A DNA stretch of 64,000 bases from Paraburkholderia elongata (GCF_013177735.1 NZ_WOEZ01000044.1:124001-188000); one strand, 5' to 3'. Positions 1 to 9,437 are shown, counted from the first letter of the stretch. The notes: generated by a model not told the origin, from the letters alone. Program-made: numbers and translations.

Positions 1-1
1 G

Positions 2-484
2 TTCGCGGCCGACCGCAGCTATATGGCGGCACTGCCGAGCAACGAAGACGAAGAACCGGCGATTACGCTGTCGGAAGTCAACTTCGGTCTCTATCCGATG
101 GTCACGCATCAATCGCGCCTCGCTCGCCGCTTCTATGAAGAAGTCGAACCGCTCGACGCGGTGCGTTCGAAGATCGGCCAGGCGATCAAGCCTGTTGAAG
201 CCGAGCGTCTTGGCCTCGTGACTGCGTCGCCCGACGATATCGATTGGGCCGACGAAATCCGCATCGCGCTCGAAGAACGCGCGGCGATGTCGCCGGATGC
301 ATTGACCGGTCTGGAAGCGAATCTGCGCTTCAACGGCCCGGAAACGATGGAGACGCGTATTTTCGGGCGTCTCACCGTATGGCAGAACTGGATCTTCAAC
401 CGGCCGAACGCAGTGGGCGAGAAGGGCGCGCTCAAGGTGTACGGCAAGGGCAGCAAGGCGCAATTCGACGTCTCGCGCGTTTGA
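2..484 (+). CDS. boxC: Benzoyl-CoA-dihydrodiol lyase, C-terminal part (5' end outside window)
   Basis: BoxC opens the ring of 2,3-epoxy-/dihydrodiol benzoyl-CoA in the aerobic benzoyl-CoA (box) pathway, giving 3,4-dehydroadipyl-CoA semialdehyde and formate. Only about the last 160 residues are present; the family is about 550 residues long. The reading frame is open from base 2 to the TGA at 482-484. The identity rests on the tail (LSEVNFGLYPMVTHQSRLARRF and GRLTVWQNWIFNRPNA-type segments) and on boxB and boxA following in the same direction. The 97-bp gap to boxB is compatible with one operon. The rest of the cluster is expected to the left of the window. Confidence 0.88.
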   Translation, partial: FAADRSYMAALPSNEDEEPAITLSEVNFGLYPMVTHQSRLARRFYEEVEPLDAVRSKIGQAIKPVEAERLGLVTASPDDIDWADEIRIALEERAAMSPDALTGLEANLRFNGPETMETRIFGRLTVWQNWIFNRPNAVGEKGALKVYGKGSKAQFDVSRV

Positions 485-581
485 TTCTTTTCGACGCGAC
501 GCAATGTAACTGAACGCAGCGCCACCTGCCTGATACGCGCCTCTCATCCGCAAGCTCTGTATTCCGACCAAGGAACCGACC

Positions 582-2009
582 ATGTCAACGATCAACTACA
601 GCGAAAAGATTCCGAACAACGTCAATCTCGCCGACGACCGCGCATTGCAACGCGCACTCGAACAGTGGCAGCCGAATTTTCTGTCGTGGTGGGGCGATAT
701 GGGCCCGGAAGGCTCGCATGGCTATGACGTGTATCTGCGCACGGCGGTGAGCGTCGACGCGGGCGGTTGGGCGCATTTCGATCACGTGAAGATGCCGGAC
801 TATCGCTGGGGCATTTTTCTCACGCCCGGCGAGCAGGATCGCAAGATTCATTTCGGCGAGCACAAGGGAGAGGCTGCGTGGCAGGACGTGCCCGGCGAGC
901 ATCGTGCGAATCTGCGCCGCATCATCGTCACGCAAGGCGATACAGAACCGGCTTCGGTCGAGCAGCAACGGCATCTGGGTTTGACCGCACCGTCGATGTA
1001 CGACATGCGCAACCTGTTTCAGGTGAACGTGGAAGAAGGCCGTCACCTGTGGGCGATGGTGTATCTGCTACATCGCTACTTTGGCCGCGACGGTCGCGAG
1101 GAAGCCGAAGCATTGCTCGGCCGCCGTTCGGGCGACGAAGACAATCCGCGCATTCTCGGCGCCTTCAATGAGAAAACGCCGGACTGGCTCGCGTTCTACA
1201 TGTTCACGTACTTTACCGACCGCGACGGCAAGTTCCAGTTGTCGGCACTTGCCGAGTCGGGTTTCGATCCGCTTGCGCGCACCACGAAATTCATGCTGAC
1301 CGAAGAAGCGCATCACATGTTCGTCGGCGAATCGGGCGTGTCGCGTGTGATTCAGCGCACTGCGCAAGTGATGAATGAACTGGGCACGGACGACGTCGCG
1401 AAGATTCGCGCGGCCGGCGTGATCGATCTGCCGACCATCCAGCGTTATCTGAACTTCCATTACTCGGTGACGATCGATCTGTTCGGCGCCGATCATTCAT
1501 CGAATGCGGCTACGTTCTATAGCTCGGGCCTGAAGGGTCGCTATGAAGAGAACAAGCGCGACGACGATCATCAATTGAACGGACAAAGCTACAAGCTGCT
1601 CGACGTGCAGGACGGCAAACTGGTCGAGCGCGAAGTGCCGATGCTCAACGCCATGAATGAAGTGCTGCGCGACGACTACATTAAAGATTCGGTGGCAGGC
1701 GTCGGCCGCTGGAACAAGGTGCTCGAAAAGGCCGGCATCGATTTCCGCATGACGGTACCGCATAAAGCGTTCAACCGGCAGATCGGCACGTTTGCCGGTA
1801 CCCGTGTGTCGCCGGATGGCCGCGTGATCAGCGAGACCGAATGGGCCGCCAATGAAGCGAAGTGGCTCGCCACGCCGGAAGATCGCGCGTATGTCTCTTC
1901 GTTGATGGGCCGCGTCACCGAGCCCGGCAAGTTCGCGAACTGGATTGCGCCGCCGGCAATGGGCGTGAACCGTCAACCGGTCGATTTCGAATACGTGCGC
2001 TTTAACTGA
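582..2009 (+). CDS. boxB: Benzoyl-CoA 2,3-epoxidase (oxygenase) subunit B
   Basis: BoxB is the soluble di-iron oxygenase that epoxidises benzoyl-CoA using electrons from BoxA. The 475-residue length matches the family. Two EExxH-type motifs, EEGRH near residue 151 and EEAHH near residue 241, are the expected carboxylate-bridged di-iron ligands. The start is supported by AAGGA a few bases upstream of the ATG. It lies between boxC and boxA in one operon and acts in the cytoplasm on CoA-activated benzoate. Nothing looks damaged. Confidence 0.95.
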   Translation: MSTINYSEKIPNNVNLADDRALQRALEQWQPNFLSWWGDMGPEGSHGYDVYLRTAVSVDAGGWAHFDHVKMPDYRWGIFLTPGEQDRKIHFGEHKGEAAWQDVPGEHRANLRRIIVTQGDTEPASVEQQRHLGLTAPSMYDMRNLFQVNVEEGRHLWAMVYLLHRYFGRDGREEAEALLGRRSGDEDNPRILGAFNEKTPDWLAFYMFTYFTDRDGKFQLSALAESGFDPLARTTKFMLTEEAHHMFVGESGVSRVIQRTAQVMNELGTDDVAKIRAAGVIDLPTIQRYLNFHYSVTIDLFGADHSSNAATFYSSGLKGRYEENKRDDDHQLNGQSYKLLDVQDGKLVEREVPMLNAMNEVLRDDYIKDSVAGVGRWNKVLEKAGIDFRMTVPHKAFNRQIGTFAGTRVSPDGRVISETEWAANEAKWLATPEDRAYVSSLMGRVTEPGKFANWIAPPAMGVNRQPVDFEYVRFN

Positions 2010-2074
2010 GTACGGCGATTAAAAACGTGTGGCGTGCGGCGTCGTATTCGCACGAATATAGGGTGGAGGAAGTC

Positions 2075-3313
2075 ATGAACGGCCCAGTATCGATCGAAGT
2101 TCTCAGGCAGCATCTGATCGATCCGGAAATCTGCATTCGCTGCAATACCTGCGAAGAGACTTGCCCGGTCGATGCGATCACGCACGACGAGAACAATTAT
2201 GTGGTCAAGGCGGATGTCTGCAACGGCTGCATGGCATGCGTGCCGCCGTGTCCGACCGGCGCGATCGATAACTGGCGCACCGTGCTGAAAGCCGATGCGT
2301 ATTCCATCGACGAACAGTTCAAATGGGACGTGCTGCCCGAGCAGAACACGATGGCCGTGCCGGCGCCGGAAGATGCCGCGGCAGGATCGTCAGGCGATGC
2401 GCCGGCAGACGCGAGCGGTATTGAAGTCGATATCGTGCGCGGGTCGGTCGTGCCACCGTGGTCAGCTGCGAAACCGTACGTGAATCTCTACACGCACAAG
2501 GCGCCAACTACCGCGACGGTGGTCGGCAACTACCGGCTCACCGACGGCTCGACCGATAGCGACATCCATCACATCGTGCTCGATTTCGGTTCGATGCCTT
2601 TTCCTGTGCTGGAGGGCCAGTCGATCGGCATCCTGCCGCCGGGAGCGACCGCGGACGGCCGCACGCATCACGCACGGCAGTATTCGATCGCGAGCCCGCG
2701 CGACGGCGAACGGCCCGGATATAACAACGTCTCTCTCACCGTGAAGCGCGTTTCCCAGCAGCACGGCGACGCGCTCGATGGGATCTGCTCGAATTATCTG
2801 TGCGATCTGAAGAAGGGCGACGTAGTGAGCGTGATCGGCCCGTTCGGCGGCACCTTTCTGATGCCGAATCATCCGAACTCGCATCTGCTGATGATTTGCA
2901 CGGGCACCGGCTCAGCGCCGATGCGCGCGATGACCGAGTATCGCAGGCGGCGTCGTCTGAAAGGCGCGACCGGCAAGCTGATGTTGTTCTTCGGCGCGCG
3001 TACGAAAGAAGAGTTGCCGTACTTCGGGCCGCTGACGAATCTGCCCAAGGATTTCATCGACACGAATCTGGCGTTTTCGCGCACGCCGGGGCAGGCCAAG
3101 CGCTACGTGCAGGACGCGATGCGCGAGCGCGCGGGCGACGTCGCGCACATGCTCAAGGACGACAACACGCATATCTACGTGTGCGGCTTGAAGGGTATGG
3201 AAGACGGCGTGCTGCAGGCGCTCAAGGAAATCGGCGAACAGCACCAGCTCGATTGGGAAGCGTTATGGATGAAGTTGAAGCGGGAAGGGCGGCTGCATCT
3301 GGAGACGTATTGA
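2075..3313 (+). CDS. boxA: Benzoyl-CoA oxygenase reductase component A
   Basis: BoxA passes electrons from NADPH to BoxB. The N-terminus carries two [4Fe-4S] ferredoxin motifs ([12 protein letters not shown] near residues 17-27 and [12 protein letters not shown] near 50-60). A ferredoxin-NADP reductase-type FAD/NAD(P) module follows (RQYSIASPR flavin motif, [10 protein letters not shown] nucleotide loop). An in-frame ATG exists at 2027, but GGAGGA just ahead of the ATG at 2075 and the family N-terminus favour the later start, giving 412 residues. The gene is 65 bp downstream of boxB in the same operon. Confidence 0.93.
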   Translation: MNGPVSIEVLRQHLIDPEICIRCNTCEETCPVDAITHDENNYVVKADVCNGCMACVPPCPTGAIDNWRTVLKADAYSIDEQFKWDVLPEQNTMAVPAPEDAAAGSSGDAPADASGIEVDIVRGSVVPPWSAAKPYVNLYTHKAPTTATVVGNYRLTDGSTDSDIHHIVLDFGSMPFPVLEGQSIGILPPGATADGRTHHARQYSIASPRDGERPGYNNVSLTVKRVSQQHGDALDGICSNYLCDLKKGDVVSVIGPFGGTFLMPNHPNSHLLMICTGTGSAPMRAMTEYRRRRRLKGATGKLMLFFGARTKEELPYFGPLTNLPKDFIDTNLAFSRTPGQAKRYVQDAMRERAGDVAHMLKDDNTHIYVCGLKGMEDGVLQALKEIGEQHQLDWEALWMKLKREGRLHLETY

Positions 3314-3337
3314 TCGATTAGCTTCCGGCCGGGAGTG

Positions 3338-3357
3338 GGCCCGCATGTTTGCGGGCC
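3338..3357 (+). terminator. Hairpin after the box operon (weak terminator)
   Basis: An 8-bp inverted repeat (GGCCCGCA / TGCGGGCC, 4-nt loop) lies 25 bp after the boxA stop. No T-run follows, so it may stabilise the mRNA end or need Rho. Confidence 0.4.
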
Positions 3358-3366
3358 GTGCGGCTC

Positions 3367-3762
3367 TTACCAGACCGTTTTAACGTGCGGATACGCGCGA
3401 ATCTTTTCGTCCTTTGTCACTAGCGGTACGGCAAACTTGCGTGCGGTCGCGACGATCATCCTGTCGGCGGGGTCCTTATGGAACTCACCTGGAAGATCGA
3501 CGGACTTCGTTGCGATTTCTACATCGACAGGTACAAAGCGTACCGCTTCGATGGCCGAGACAGTAGCGAGCCAACTGCTGACATCCATCGAGAGTAGGAG
3601 CCTTTCTCGCTCCACCAGCATGGCTATTTCCCATGCGGAAATAGCCGACACGATGATTTCCCCGCCGGCCATTTCGTGCGCGATGGCAGTCTTTGCTTTC
3701 TTGCTTAACGTCGGATCGCCGGTGACCCACCAGACCAGAGTATGGGTGTCCAGGACGATCAC
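3367..3762 (-). CDS. vapC: VapC-like PIN-domain toxin
   Basis: This 131-residue PIN-domain protein is a probable ribonuclease toxin of a type II toxin-antitoxin pair. The acidic residues of the fold are visible: D near 5 (IVLDTH), E near 44 (SAWEIA), and D/D near 96-99 (KDPADRMIVATA). The start codon is GTG and overlaps the antitoxin stop by GTGA, indicating translational coupling. Substrates in this family are often tRNA or rRNA, but that cannot be read here. The pair lies between two catabolic operons. Confidence 0.85.
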   Translation of the reverse strand: MIVLDTHTLVWWVTGDPTLSKKAKTAIAHEMAGGEIIVSAISAWEIAMLVERERLLLSMDVSSWLATVSAIEAVRFVPVDVEIATKSVDLPGEFHKDPADRMIVATARKFAVPLVTKDEKIRAYPHVKTVW

Positions 3763-3995
3763 TGCGTCGCCTCCCAGTCGTCTTCTCCGATGGGAGCGGT
3801 GGGATTGTCGTAACGCACGACCGAGCCGCGTAGCACGTCGAGCGGACTGCGTTCTACACCGCGATAGGGCCGCACTTCAAGCGCCGGCTTGCCATGGTCA
3901 GTGACGATCAAGCTTTCGCCGGACGCCTCCACTTGCCGGAACAATTCGAGCGCCTTGGCCTTGAATTCGGACTTCGATACCAGATTGCCTTGCAC
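3759..3995 (-). CDS. Phd/YefM-type antitoxin of the VapC pair
   Basis: This is a 78-residue antitoxin with the typical N-terminus (VSKSEFKAKALELFRQVE) that forms the DNA-binding dimer, followed by a short C-terminal tail that would wrap the toxin. The frame stays open to an ATG at 4049. I prefer the GTG at 3995 because AGGAG sits 5 nt upstream, and the longer version would translate through the repeat operator. It overlaps vapC by 4 bp. Autoregulation through the upstream direct repeats is expected for this family. Confidence 0.8.
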   Translation of the reverse strand: MQGNLVSKSEFKAKALELFRQVEASGESLIVTDHGKPALEVRPYRGVERSPLDVLRGSVVRYDNPTAPIGEDDWEATQ

Positions 3996-4002
3996 AATAG
4001 CT

Positions 4003-4026
4003 CCTATAGTCAGTTGCCTATAGTCA
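4003..4026 (-). promoter_or_regulatory. Direct-repeat operator of the toxin-antitoxin operon
   Basis: Two identical 10-mers CCTATAGTCA (4003-4012, 4017-4026) are separated by GTTG, immediately upstream of the antitoxin GTG and its AGGAG. On the minus strand a TACAAT -10-like hexamer lies just upstream. This fits antitoxin autorepression. Confidence 0.6.
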
Positions 4027-4059
4027 TTATTGTACTCCAAAATGACCACTTAGATGCAG

Positions 4060-4785
4060 TCATTGGTCTGCTGATCCTTTCGCTTTCCCCTGCGCCGGCG
4101 ACACCGCCCCACACGCCCGAATCACCAACTGCACGACTTCCTCCGTCGTCGCTTCAAACGCTTTCTGCGTCAGCGCGCGCTTGCCTTTAAGCGCGCGAAT
4201 CTGCGCGTCAAAGTCGGCGTAATGCTGCGTAGTCGCCCAGATCATGTACATCAGCGTTTGTGCATTCACCGGCGCCAGCAGCCCGCGCGCGATCCAATCG
4301 TCGATGACCTTCACCCGGCTGTCCAGCCATGGCTTCACGCGCCCCGTGAGAATGTCCTCCATATGCTCCGCGCCGTGGATGATCTCGCTCGCCCACACCT
4401 TCGAGCCTAATGGCCTGCGGCGTGACAACTCCATTTTCGCGCGTACGTATCCGCCTATCGCCTCGACCGGATCGTCGCTGCATTCGAACGTATCCGCCGC
4501 GCGGTGCCAGTCTTCGAACAGGTCTTCCAGCACACGCCGGTACAACGCGAGTTTTGTCGGGAAGTAGTAATGCAGGTTAGCTTTCGGTAAGCCTGCGCGT
4601 TCCGCGATCATCGCCGTACTGGTTCCGTCGAGGCCACGTTCTGCGAAAACCGCTTCGGCGCACGCCAATAAATGCGCTTCATTCGACTCGCGAATGTGCG
4701 CCTTGCGCCGCCGCAAAGGTGCGCGAGTTTCGTCCTGTGTCTCGTCGTTTTCCGTGATGTCGGCAGCCACGTTGTTGTCTCTCAT
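4060..4785 (-). CDS. TetR-family regulator, RutR-like (pyrimidine catabolism)
   Basis: The N-terminal TetR helix-turn-helix is clear (AEAVFAERGLDGTSTAMIAERAGLPKANLHYYFPTK), followed by a RutR-type ligand domain (WASEIIHGAEHMEDIL, WATTQHYADF). RutR proteins bind uracil or thymine and release DNA. The gene is divergent from the pyrimidine operon, and a RutR-box-like palindrome lies between them. Several in-frame ATGs extend to 4857; I chose 4785 because AAGG sits 5 nt upstream. The charged N-terminal extension before the HTH is longer than in E. coli RutR. The predicted role is repressor of the downstream operon. Confidence 0.82.
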   Translation of the reverse strand: MRDNNVAADITENDETQDETRAPLRRRKAHIRESNEAHLLACAEAVFAERGLDGTSTAMIAERAGLPKANLHYYFPTKLALYRRVLEDLFEDWHRAADTFECSDDPVEAIGGYVRAKMELSRRRPLGSKVWASEIIHGAEHMEDILTGRVKPWLDSRVKVIDDWIARGLLAPVNAQTLMYMIWATTQHYADFDAQIRALKGKRALTQKAFEATTEEVVQLVIRACGAVSPAQGKAKGSADQ

Positions 4786-4931
4786 GTTGGCCTTCATCGG
4801 CATGTGTGCCGCGTCGCGCTTCATTCTAGTCGTTTGAGCGCGGATGGACACGCGCATTCGAGGCCGTCGAAAAATGCGTGCTGCAGTGCAATGGCACGCT
4901 TCTCGCTATGTTTCCCACCGTACGAAAGGGA

Positions 4932-4960
4932 TTGATTTGGCGGGCTTAATCGTCTACAAC
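4932..4960 (+). promoter_or_regulatory. Sigma-70-type promoter of the pyrimidine operon
   Basis: TTGATT (4932-4937), a 17-bp spacer and TACAAC (4955-4960) form a reasonable sigma-70 promoter about 165 bp upstream of the first gene. The operator palindrome begins at its last base. Confidence 0.6.
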
Positions 4961-4977
4961 CTGTCCAACTGGACAGG
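4960..4977 (+). promoter_or_regulatory. RutR-like operator palindrome
   Basis: CCTGTCCAACTGGACAGG is a perfect 8-bp inverted repeat with a 2-bp centre. The E. coli RutR box is TTGACCA-nn-TGGTCAA, and the CCA-nn-TGG core is shared. It covers the expected transcription start next to the -10 hexamer, a position where a TetR repressor would block initiation. Confidence 0.7.
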
Positions 4978-5126
4978 ATTGAGATAGCGGGCGATGCCCC
5001 AGGGTTTGCCCTCTGATGAAGAGGCAATCGAAGGCATCGAGTGTGCACCGCCGCCGTGCGGCTATGCCCCAAAACCCGCCGCCCCTGCACCAGTTTCATG
5101 TCGATTCACCGAAAGGAGCGAGACGA

Positions 5127-6407
5127 ATGAACGCGGTATCCGAAGCGCTGAAGCACGCAGAACCCGCAACGTCGATCAGGGTCGACGGTAAGCGGCTGTG
5201 GGACAGCCTGATGACGATGGCGAAGATCGGCGCGACGCCCAAAGGCGGCGTCTGCCGGCTGGCGCTGACCGACCTCGATAAACAGGGGCGCGACCTGATC
5301 GTCAGTTGGGCGAAGGAAGCGGGTTGCACGGTCAGTGTCGATCAGATGGGCAATGTGTTCATGCGCCGCGCCGGGCGCAACCCCGATGCGTTGCCGGTCA
5401 TGACTGGCTCGCACGCGGATTCGCAGCCGACCGGCGGTCGTTTCGACGGCATCTACGGCGTGCTCGGCGGACTCGAAGTGATCCGTAGTCTGAACGATCA
5501 CGGCATCGAGACCGAGCATCCGGTTGAAGTGGTGATCTGGACCAACGAGGAAGGCTCGCGCTTCGCACCGGCAATGGTTGCATCGGGTGTGTTCGCCGGC
5601 GTTTTCACGCTGGACTACGGCCTCTCGCGCAAGGACGTGGACGGCAAGACTATCGGCGAGGAACTCAAACGCATCGGCTATGCGGGCGATCTTCCGTGCG
5701 GTGGCCGCCCCTTGCATGCCGCGTTCGAATTGCACATCGAACAAGGGCCGATTCTCGAAGCCGAGCAAAAAACCATTGGCGTGGTGACCGATGCGCAAGG
5801 TCAGCGCTGGTACGAAATCACACTGACGGGGCAAGAGGCGCATGCGGGTCCGACGCCGATGCCGCGCCGTCGCGATGCTTTGCTCGGGGCCGCGCGCGTA
5901 GTCGATCTGGTCAATCGCATCGGGCTGGATCACGCGCCGTTCGGCTGCGCGACGGTCGGCATGATGCAGGTCTATCCGAACTCGCGCAATGTGATTCCGG
6001 GTCGCGTGTTCTTTACCGTCGACTTCCGTCATCCGGATGACGCCGTGCTTGCGAAGATGGATGCCGCGTTGCGCGAGGGCGTGGCGAAAATCACGAGCGG
6101 TATCGGTCTGGAAACCGAACTTGAGCAGATCTTTTACTACGCGCCAGTCGCTTTCGACGAAGCCTGCGTGAAGTCCGTGCGCGCCGCGGCCGAACGCTTC
6201 GGCTATTCGCATCGCAACATGGTGTCCGGTGCGGGACACGACGCCTGCTATCTGTCGCAGGTCGCGCCGACTTCAATGGTGTTCGTGCCGTGCGTCGACG
6301 GAATCAGTCACAACGAGATCGAGGACGCCACCTTCGAATGGATCGAAGCGGGCGCTAACGTCTTGTTGCACGCCATGCTCGGACGAGCGTGCGAGCCGGT
6401 TTCATAA
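5127..6407 (+). CDS. Zn-dependent N-carbamoyl-beta-alanine amidohydrolase (beta-ureidopropionase)
   Basis: This enzyme is predicted to hydrolyse N-carbamoyl-beta-alanine to beta-alanine, CO2 and ammonia, the last step of reductive uracil breakdown. It belongs to the M20-like hydantoinase/carbamoylase family. Metal-ligand segments are TGSHADSQPTGGRFDG near residue 90, WTNEEGSRFAPAM near 137, ELHIEQGPILE near 200 and GAGHDACY near 370. The length is 426 residues from the ATG at 5127, which has AAAGGAG upstream; an in-frame ATG at 5016 lacks a ribosome site. Allantoate amidohydrolase is the main alternative by sequence, but the preTA and dihydropyrimidinase neighbours favour the pyrimidine role. 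Confidence 0.85.
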   Translation: MNAVSEALKHAEPATSIRVDGKRLWDSLMTMAKIGATPKGGVCRLALTDLDKQGRDLIVSWAKEAGCTVSVDQMGNVFMRRAGRNPDALPVMTGSHADSQPTGGRFDGIYGVLGGLEVIRSLNDHGIETEHPVEVVIWTNEEGSRFAPAMVASGVFAGVFTLDYGLSRKDVDGKTIGEELKRIGYAGDLPCGGRPLHAAFELHIEQGPILEAEQKTIGVVTDAQGQRWYEITLTGQEAHAGPTPMPRRRDALLGAARVVDLVNRIGLDHAPFGCATVGMMQVYPNSRNVIPGRVFFTVDFRHPDDAVLAKMDAALREGVAKITSGIGLETELEQIFYYAPVAFDEACVKSVRAAAERFGYSHRNMVSGAGHDACYLSQVAPTSMVFVPCVDGISHNEIEDATFEWIEAGANVLLHAMLGRACEPVS

Positions 6408-6414
6408 CGCTTTA

Positions 6415-6456
6415 GCGGTAGCGGTTGTGGTTGTGGTTGTGGTTGTGGTTGCGGTT
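6415..6456 (+). repeat. Hexanucleotide tandem repeat
   Basis: Seven near-identical hexamers follow the ureidopropionase stop: one GCGGTA, one GCGGTT, four GTGGTT and one GCGGTT. A separate 9-bp hairpin (6513-6535, CGTAGCCGG / CCGGCTACG) lies before preT. The hexamer run may vary in length between strains; no coding role is visible. Confidence 0.75.
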
Positions 6457-6560
6457 GATTCACCAGCCTCACCGTAGTGCCCATAAAACATGCCGCCCCG
6501 GCTCCGCTTCAGCGTAGCCGGCGGGACCGGCTACGTCCTCACATTGAAGAAGGAACGTGT

Positions 6561-7910
6561 ATGGCCATCAAGCAAACCGGCGATATTGCGGCTCAGCGCC
6601 TATCGGCCGATCAACTCTCGTGCGAGTTCTCCGATATCGCGCCGTTGCTCGACGCGAGTGCCGCGGCCGCGGCAGCGAGCCGTTGTCATTACTGTTACGA
6701 CGCGCCGTGCGTGAACGCGTGTCCGACGCAGATCGACATTCCCAGTTTCATTCGCAAGATCAGCAACGGCAATCTGAAGGGCGCGGCCGTCGACATTCTG
6801 TCGGCGAATCCGATGGGCGGCATGTGCGCGCGCGTTTGCCCGACCGAGATTCTTTGCGAAGGTGCTTGCGTGCGCAACCATCAGGATGCGAAGCCGGTGG
6901 CGATCGGCGCGTTGCAACGTCATGCGACCGATTGGGCGATGACGCGCGGCGAAGCGCTGTTCAAGCGAGCTGCTGAAACGGGGCGGCATGTCGCTGTGGT
7001 CGGTGCCGGACCGGCCGGACTTGCGTGTGCGCATCGGCTTGCATTGGCCGGCCACAACGTGACCATTTATGACGCCCACGAAAAAGCGGGCGGTCTGAAC
7101 GAATACGGCATCGCTGCCTATAAAACCGTCGACGATTTTGCGCAGCGCGAAGTGGCGTGGCTGTGCTCGATCGGCGGCATCGAGATCCGGCACGGCATCG
7201 CGCTTGGACGTGACGTGGATCTCGACGCGCTGCGGAAGCAATACGATGCGGTCTTCCTCGCGATCGGTCTCACGGGCGTGCGCGCATTGGCGATGGAAGG
7301 CGAGGACCTGAGCGGCGTGATGAACGCAGTGGATTTCATCGAACAGGTGCGCACCGCGAGCGACTTCGGCACGGTGCCGGTGGGCCGCCGGGTCGTCGTG
7401 ATCGGTGGCGGCAATACGGCAGTGGACGCCGCTGTGCAAAGCCACAAACTTGGCGCGACGTCGGTGACGATGGTGTATCGACGCGGCGTCGAGTCGATGA
7501 GCGCAACGTGGGCTGAGCGCGATTTCGCGCAGACCAACGGCGTCACGCTCGTCACGCACGCAACGCCGGTGCGTTTGATTGGAGAAGGCGGCGTGGTCAC
7601 AGGTGTCGAATTCGAACGCACATCAAGCGATGGCACTCAGGAGCGCTTCGTGGTCGAGGCCGACATGGTGCTCAAGGCAATCGGGCAGACGCTGGTGCCG
7701 GTCGGAATCGAGCGCGAACTGTTGACGCTGGATGGCAGCCGTATCGCGGTCGATGCAAACGGACAAACCTCGCTGCCAGGCGTGTGGGCAGGTGGCGATT
7801 GCGCGGCGACGGATGGGATCGAACTGACGGTACAAGCGGTGCAGGACGGCAAGATCGCCGCTGCCGCGATTGACGCGCAGTTCGCCCGCACAGCGGTTAA
7901 AGCCGCGTAA
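6561..7910 (+). CDS. preT: Dihydropyrimidine dehydrogenase subunit PreT (NAD-dependent, FAD/Fe-S)
   Basis: PreT feeds electrons from NAD(P)H to PreA, which reduces uracil and thymine to the dihydropyrimidines. The N-terminal region has the cysteine pattern of GltD-type Fe-S domains (CHYCYDAPCVNACP and CARVCPTEILCEGAC). Two dinucleotide-binding folds follow (VVGAGPAGLACAHRLA near residue 145, VVIGGGNTAVDAA near 280). The length is 449 residues from the ATG at 6561 with AAGGAA upstream; the longer frame from 6477 crosses an intercistronic hairpin and is unlikely. It is followed by preA after 67 bp. Confidence 0.9.
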   Translation: MAIKQTGDIAAQRLSADQLSCEFSDIAPLLDASAAAAAASRCHYCYDAPCVNACPTQIDIPSFIRKISNGNLKGAAVDILSANPMGGMCARVCPTEILCEGACVRNHQDAKPVAIGALQRHATDWAMTRGEALFKRAAETGRHVAVVGAGPAGLACAHRLALAGHNVTIYDAHEKAGGLNEYGIAAYKTVDDFAQREVAWLCSIGGIEIRHGIALGRDVDLDALRKQYDAVFLAIGLTGVRALAMEGEDLSGVMNAVDFIEQVRTASDFGTVPVGRRVVVIGGGNTAVDAAVQSHKLGATSVTMVYRRGVESMSATWAERDFAQTNGVTLVTHATPVRLIGEGGVVTGVEFERTSSDGTQERFVVEADMVLKAIGQTLVPVGIERELLTLDGSRIAVDANGQTSLPGVWAGGDCAATDGIELTVQAVQDGKIAAAAIDAQFARTAVKAA

Positions 7911-7977
7911 GACCGCATAAAGCCGCTTAAGCCACGCATCAAACCAAGATAAAACAGCAGTCCCCAAGGAGCCGAAC

Positions 7978-9318
7978 ATGGCCGATCTGCGCTGTACGAT
8001 TGCCGGCATTACGTCGCCGAATCCCTTCTGGCTCGCCTCTGCGCCGCCGACCGACAAAGCCTATAACGTGAACCGCGCGTTCGAAGCGGGCTGGGGCGGG
8101 GTCGTGTGGAAGACATTGGGCCTCGACCCGCATGTAGTGAACGTCAGCTCGCGTTATGGCGCAGTGCAATGGAACGGCCAGCGCATCGCTGGCCTGAACA
8201 ACATCGAACTGATCACCGACCGTCCGCTCGACATCAACCTTAAAGAAATCACGCAAGTCAAACGCGACTGGCCGGACCGCGCGATGATCGTTTCGCTGAT
8301 GGTGCCGTGCAACGAGCGCGACTGGAAATGGATTTTGCCGCTCGTCGAAGACACCGGCGCAGATGCGGTCGAACTGAATTTCGGCTGCCCGCATGGCATG
8401 AGCGAGCGTGGCATGGGCGCGGCGGTGGGCCAGGTGCCCGAGTACATCGAAATGGTCACGCGCTGGGTCAAGGAAGGCACGAAGCTGCCGTGCCTCGTCA
8501 AACTTACGCCGAATATCAGCGACATCCGCCTCGGTTCGCGTGCTGCCTATAAGGGCGGCGCGGACGGCGTGTCGCTGATCAATACCATCAACTCGATCGT
8601 CGCGGTGGATCTCGACGCGATGTCGCCATTGCCGATGGTCGACGGCAAAGGCACGCACGGCGGCTATTGCGGTCCGGCGGTCAAGCCGATCGCGCTGAAC
8701 ATGGTGGCTGAAATTGCGCGCGACGTGGAAACACCGAATCTGCCGATTTCCGGCATCGGCGGCATTTCGACGTGGCGCGATGCGGCCGAATTCATGGTGC
8801 TTGGTGCGGGCAGCGTGCAGGTCTGCACGGCGGCGATGCACTACGGATTCCGTATCGTCTCCGATCTTGCCGATGGCCTTTCGAACTGGATGGACGAAAA
8901 AGGCTACGCGACGCTAGACGATTTTCGAGGTCGCGCCGTGCCGAACGTCACCGACTGGAAGTACCTGAACCTCAAATACGACATCAAGGCACGCATCGAT
9001 CAGGACAAGTGCATCCAGTGCGGCCTCTGCCATATCGCGTGCGAAGACACCGCTCACCAGGCGATTATGAAAGAAAAAGATGGCGTCCGGCATTTTGAAG
9101 TGATGGACTCCGAATGTGTCGGCTGTAATCTGTGCATGCATGTGTGCCCGGTCGAGCAGTGCATCACGATGGAGCGTGTGGACAGTGGCGAGTACGCGAA
9201 CTGGACCACGCATCCGAACAACCCCGCGCGGGTGGATGCCGGTGAGAACGGCACGTCGGACGCAGTTGAAACCGCCGAGCATGCACACGCGCACGCACAT
9301 GCAGCAAAAGCAGCCTGA
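7978..9318 (+). CDS. preA: Dihydropyrimidine dehydrogenase subunit PreA
   Basis: This is the catalytic subunit that reduces uracil or thymine. An FMN-binding TIM barrel of the dihydroorotate-dehydrogenase type occupies about residues 1-330 (NFGCPHGMSERGMG, SLINTINSI, GIGGISTWRDAAEF). Two [4Fe-4S] motifs follow at about 344-356 (CIQCGLCHIAC) and 380-393 (CVGCNLCMHVCP). AAGGAG precedes the ATG. The C-terminus ends in an unusual alternating His-Ala tail that is not part of the catalytic fold and might bind metal or be neutral drift. It is the obligate partner of the preceding preT product. Confidence 0.93.
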   Translation: MADLRCTIAGITSPNPFWLASAPPTDKAYNVNRAFEAGWGGVVWKTLGLDPHVVNVSSRYGAVQWNGQRIAGLNNIELITDRPLDINLKEITQVKRDWPDRAMIVSLMVPCNERDWKWILPLVEDTGADAVELNFGCPHGMSERGMGAAVGQVPEYIEMVTRWVKEGTKLPCLVKLTPNISDIRLGSRAAYKGGADGVSLINTINSIVAVDLDAMSPLPMVDGKGTHGGYCGPAVKPIALNMVAEIARDVETPNLPISGIGGISTWRDAAEFMVLGAGSVQVCTAAMHYGFRIVSDLADGLSNWMDEKGYATLDDFRGRAVPNVTDWKYLNLKYDIKARIDQDKCIQCGLCHIACEDTAHQAIMKEKDGVRHFEVMDSECVGCNLCMHVCPVEQCITMERVDSGEYANWTTHPNNPARVDAGENGTSDAVETAEHAHAHAHAAKAA

Positions 9319-9437
9319 AACATGAGCTACCTGTAGGAAAGGAAACGAAGCGCTTGTACTGAACCTATAGTTTTCCCCAGGGCCCTGACGCGCCGCCAGA
9401 AGCCGCGCGGGCCTCAACGATCAGTGGAGATCTTTCG

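Noticed and set aside
5106..6239. 377-codon minus-strand frame opposite ureidopropionase (and similar frames opposite preA and GS)
   Set aside because: These are His/Arg-rich antisense shadows without start signals; the plus-strand genes have clear families.
6415..6456. Hexamer run considered as a CRISPR-like or coding repeat
   Set aside because: The units are 6 bp without spacers and lie after a stop codon; it is a simple tandem repeat.
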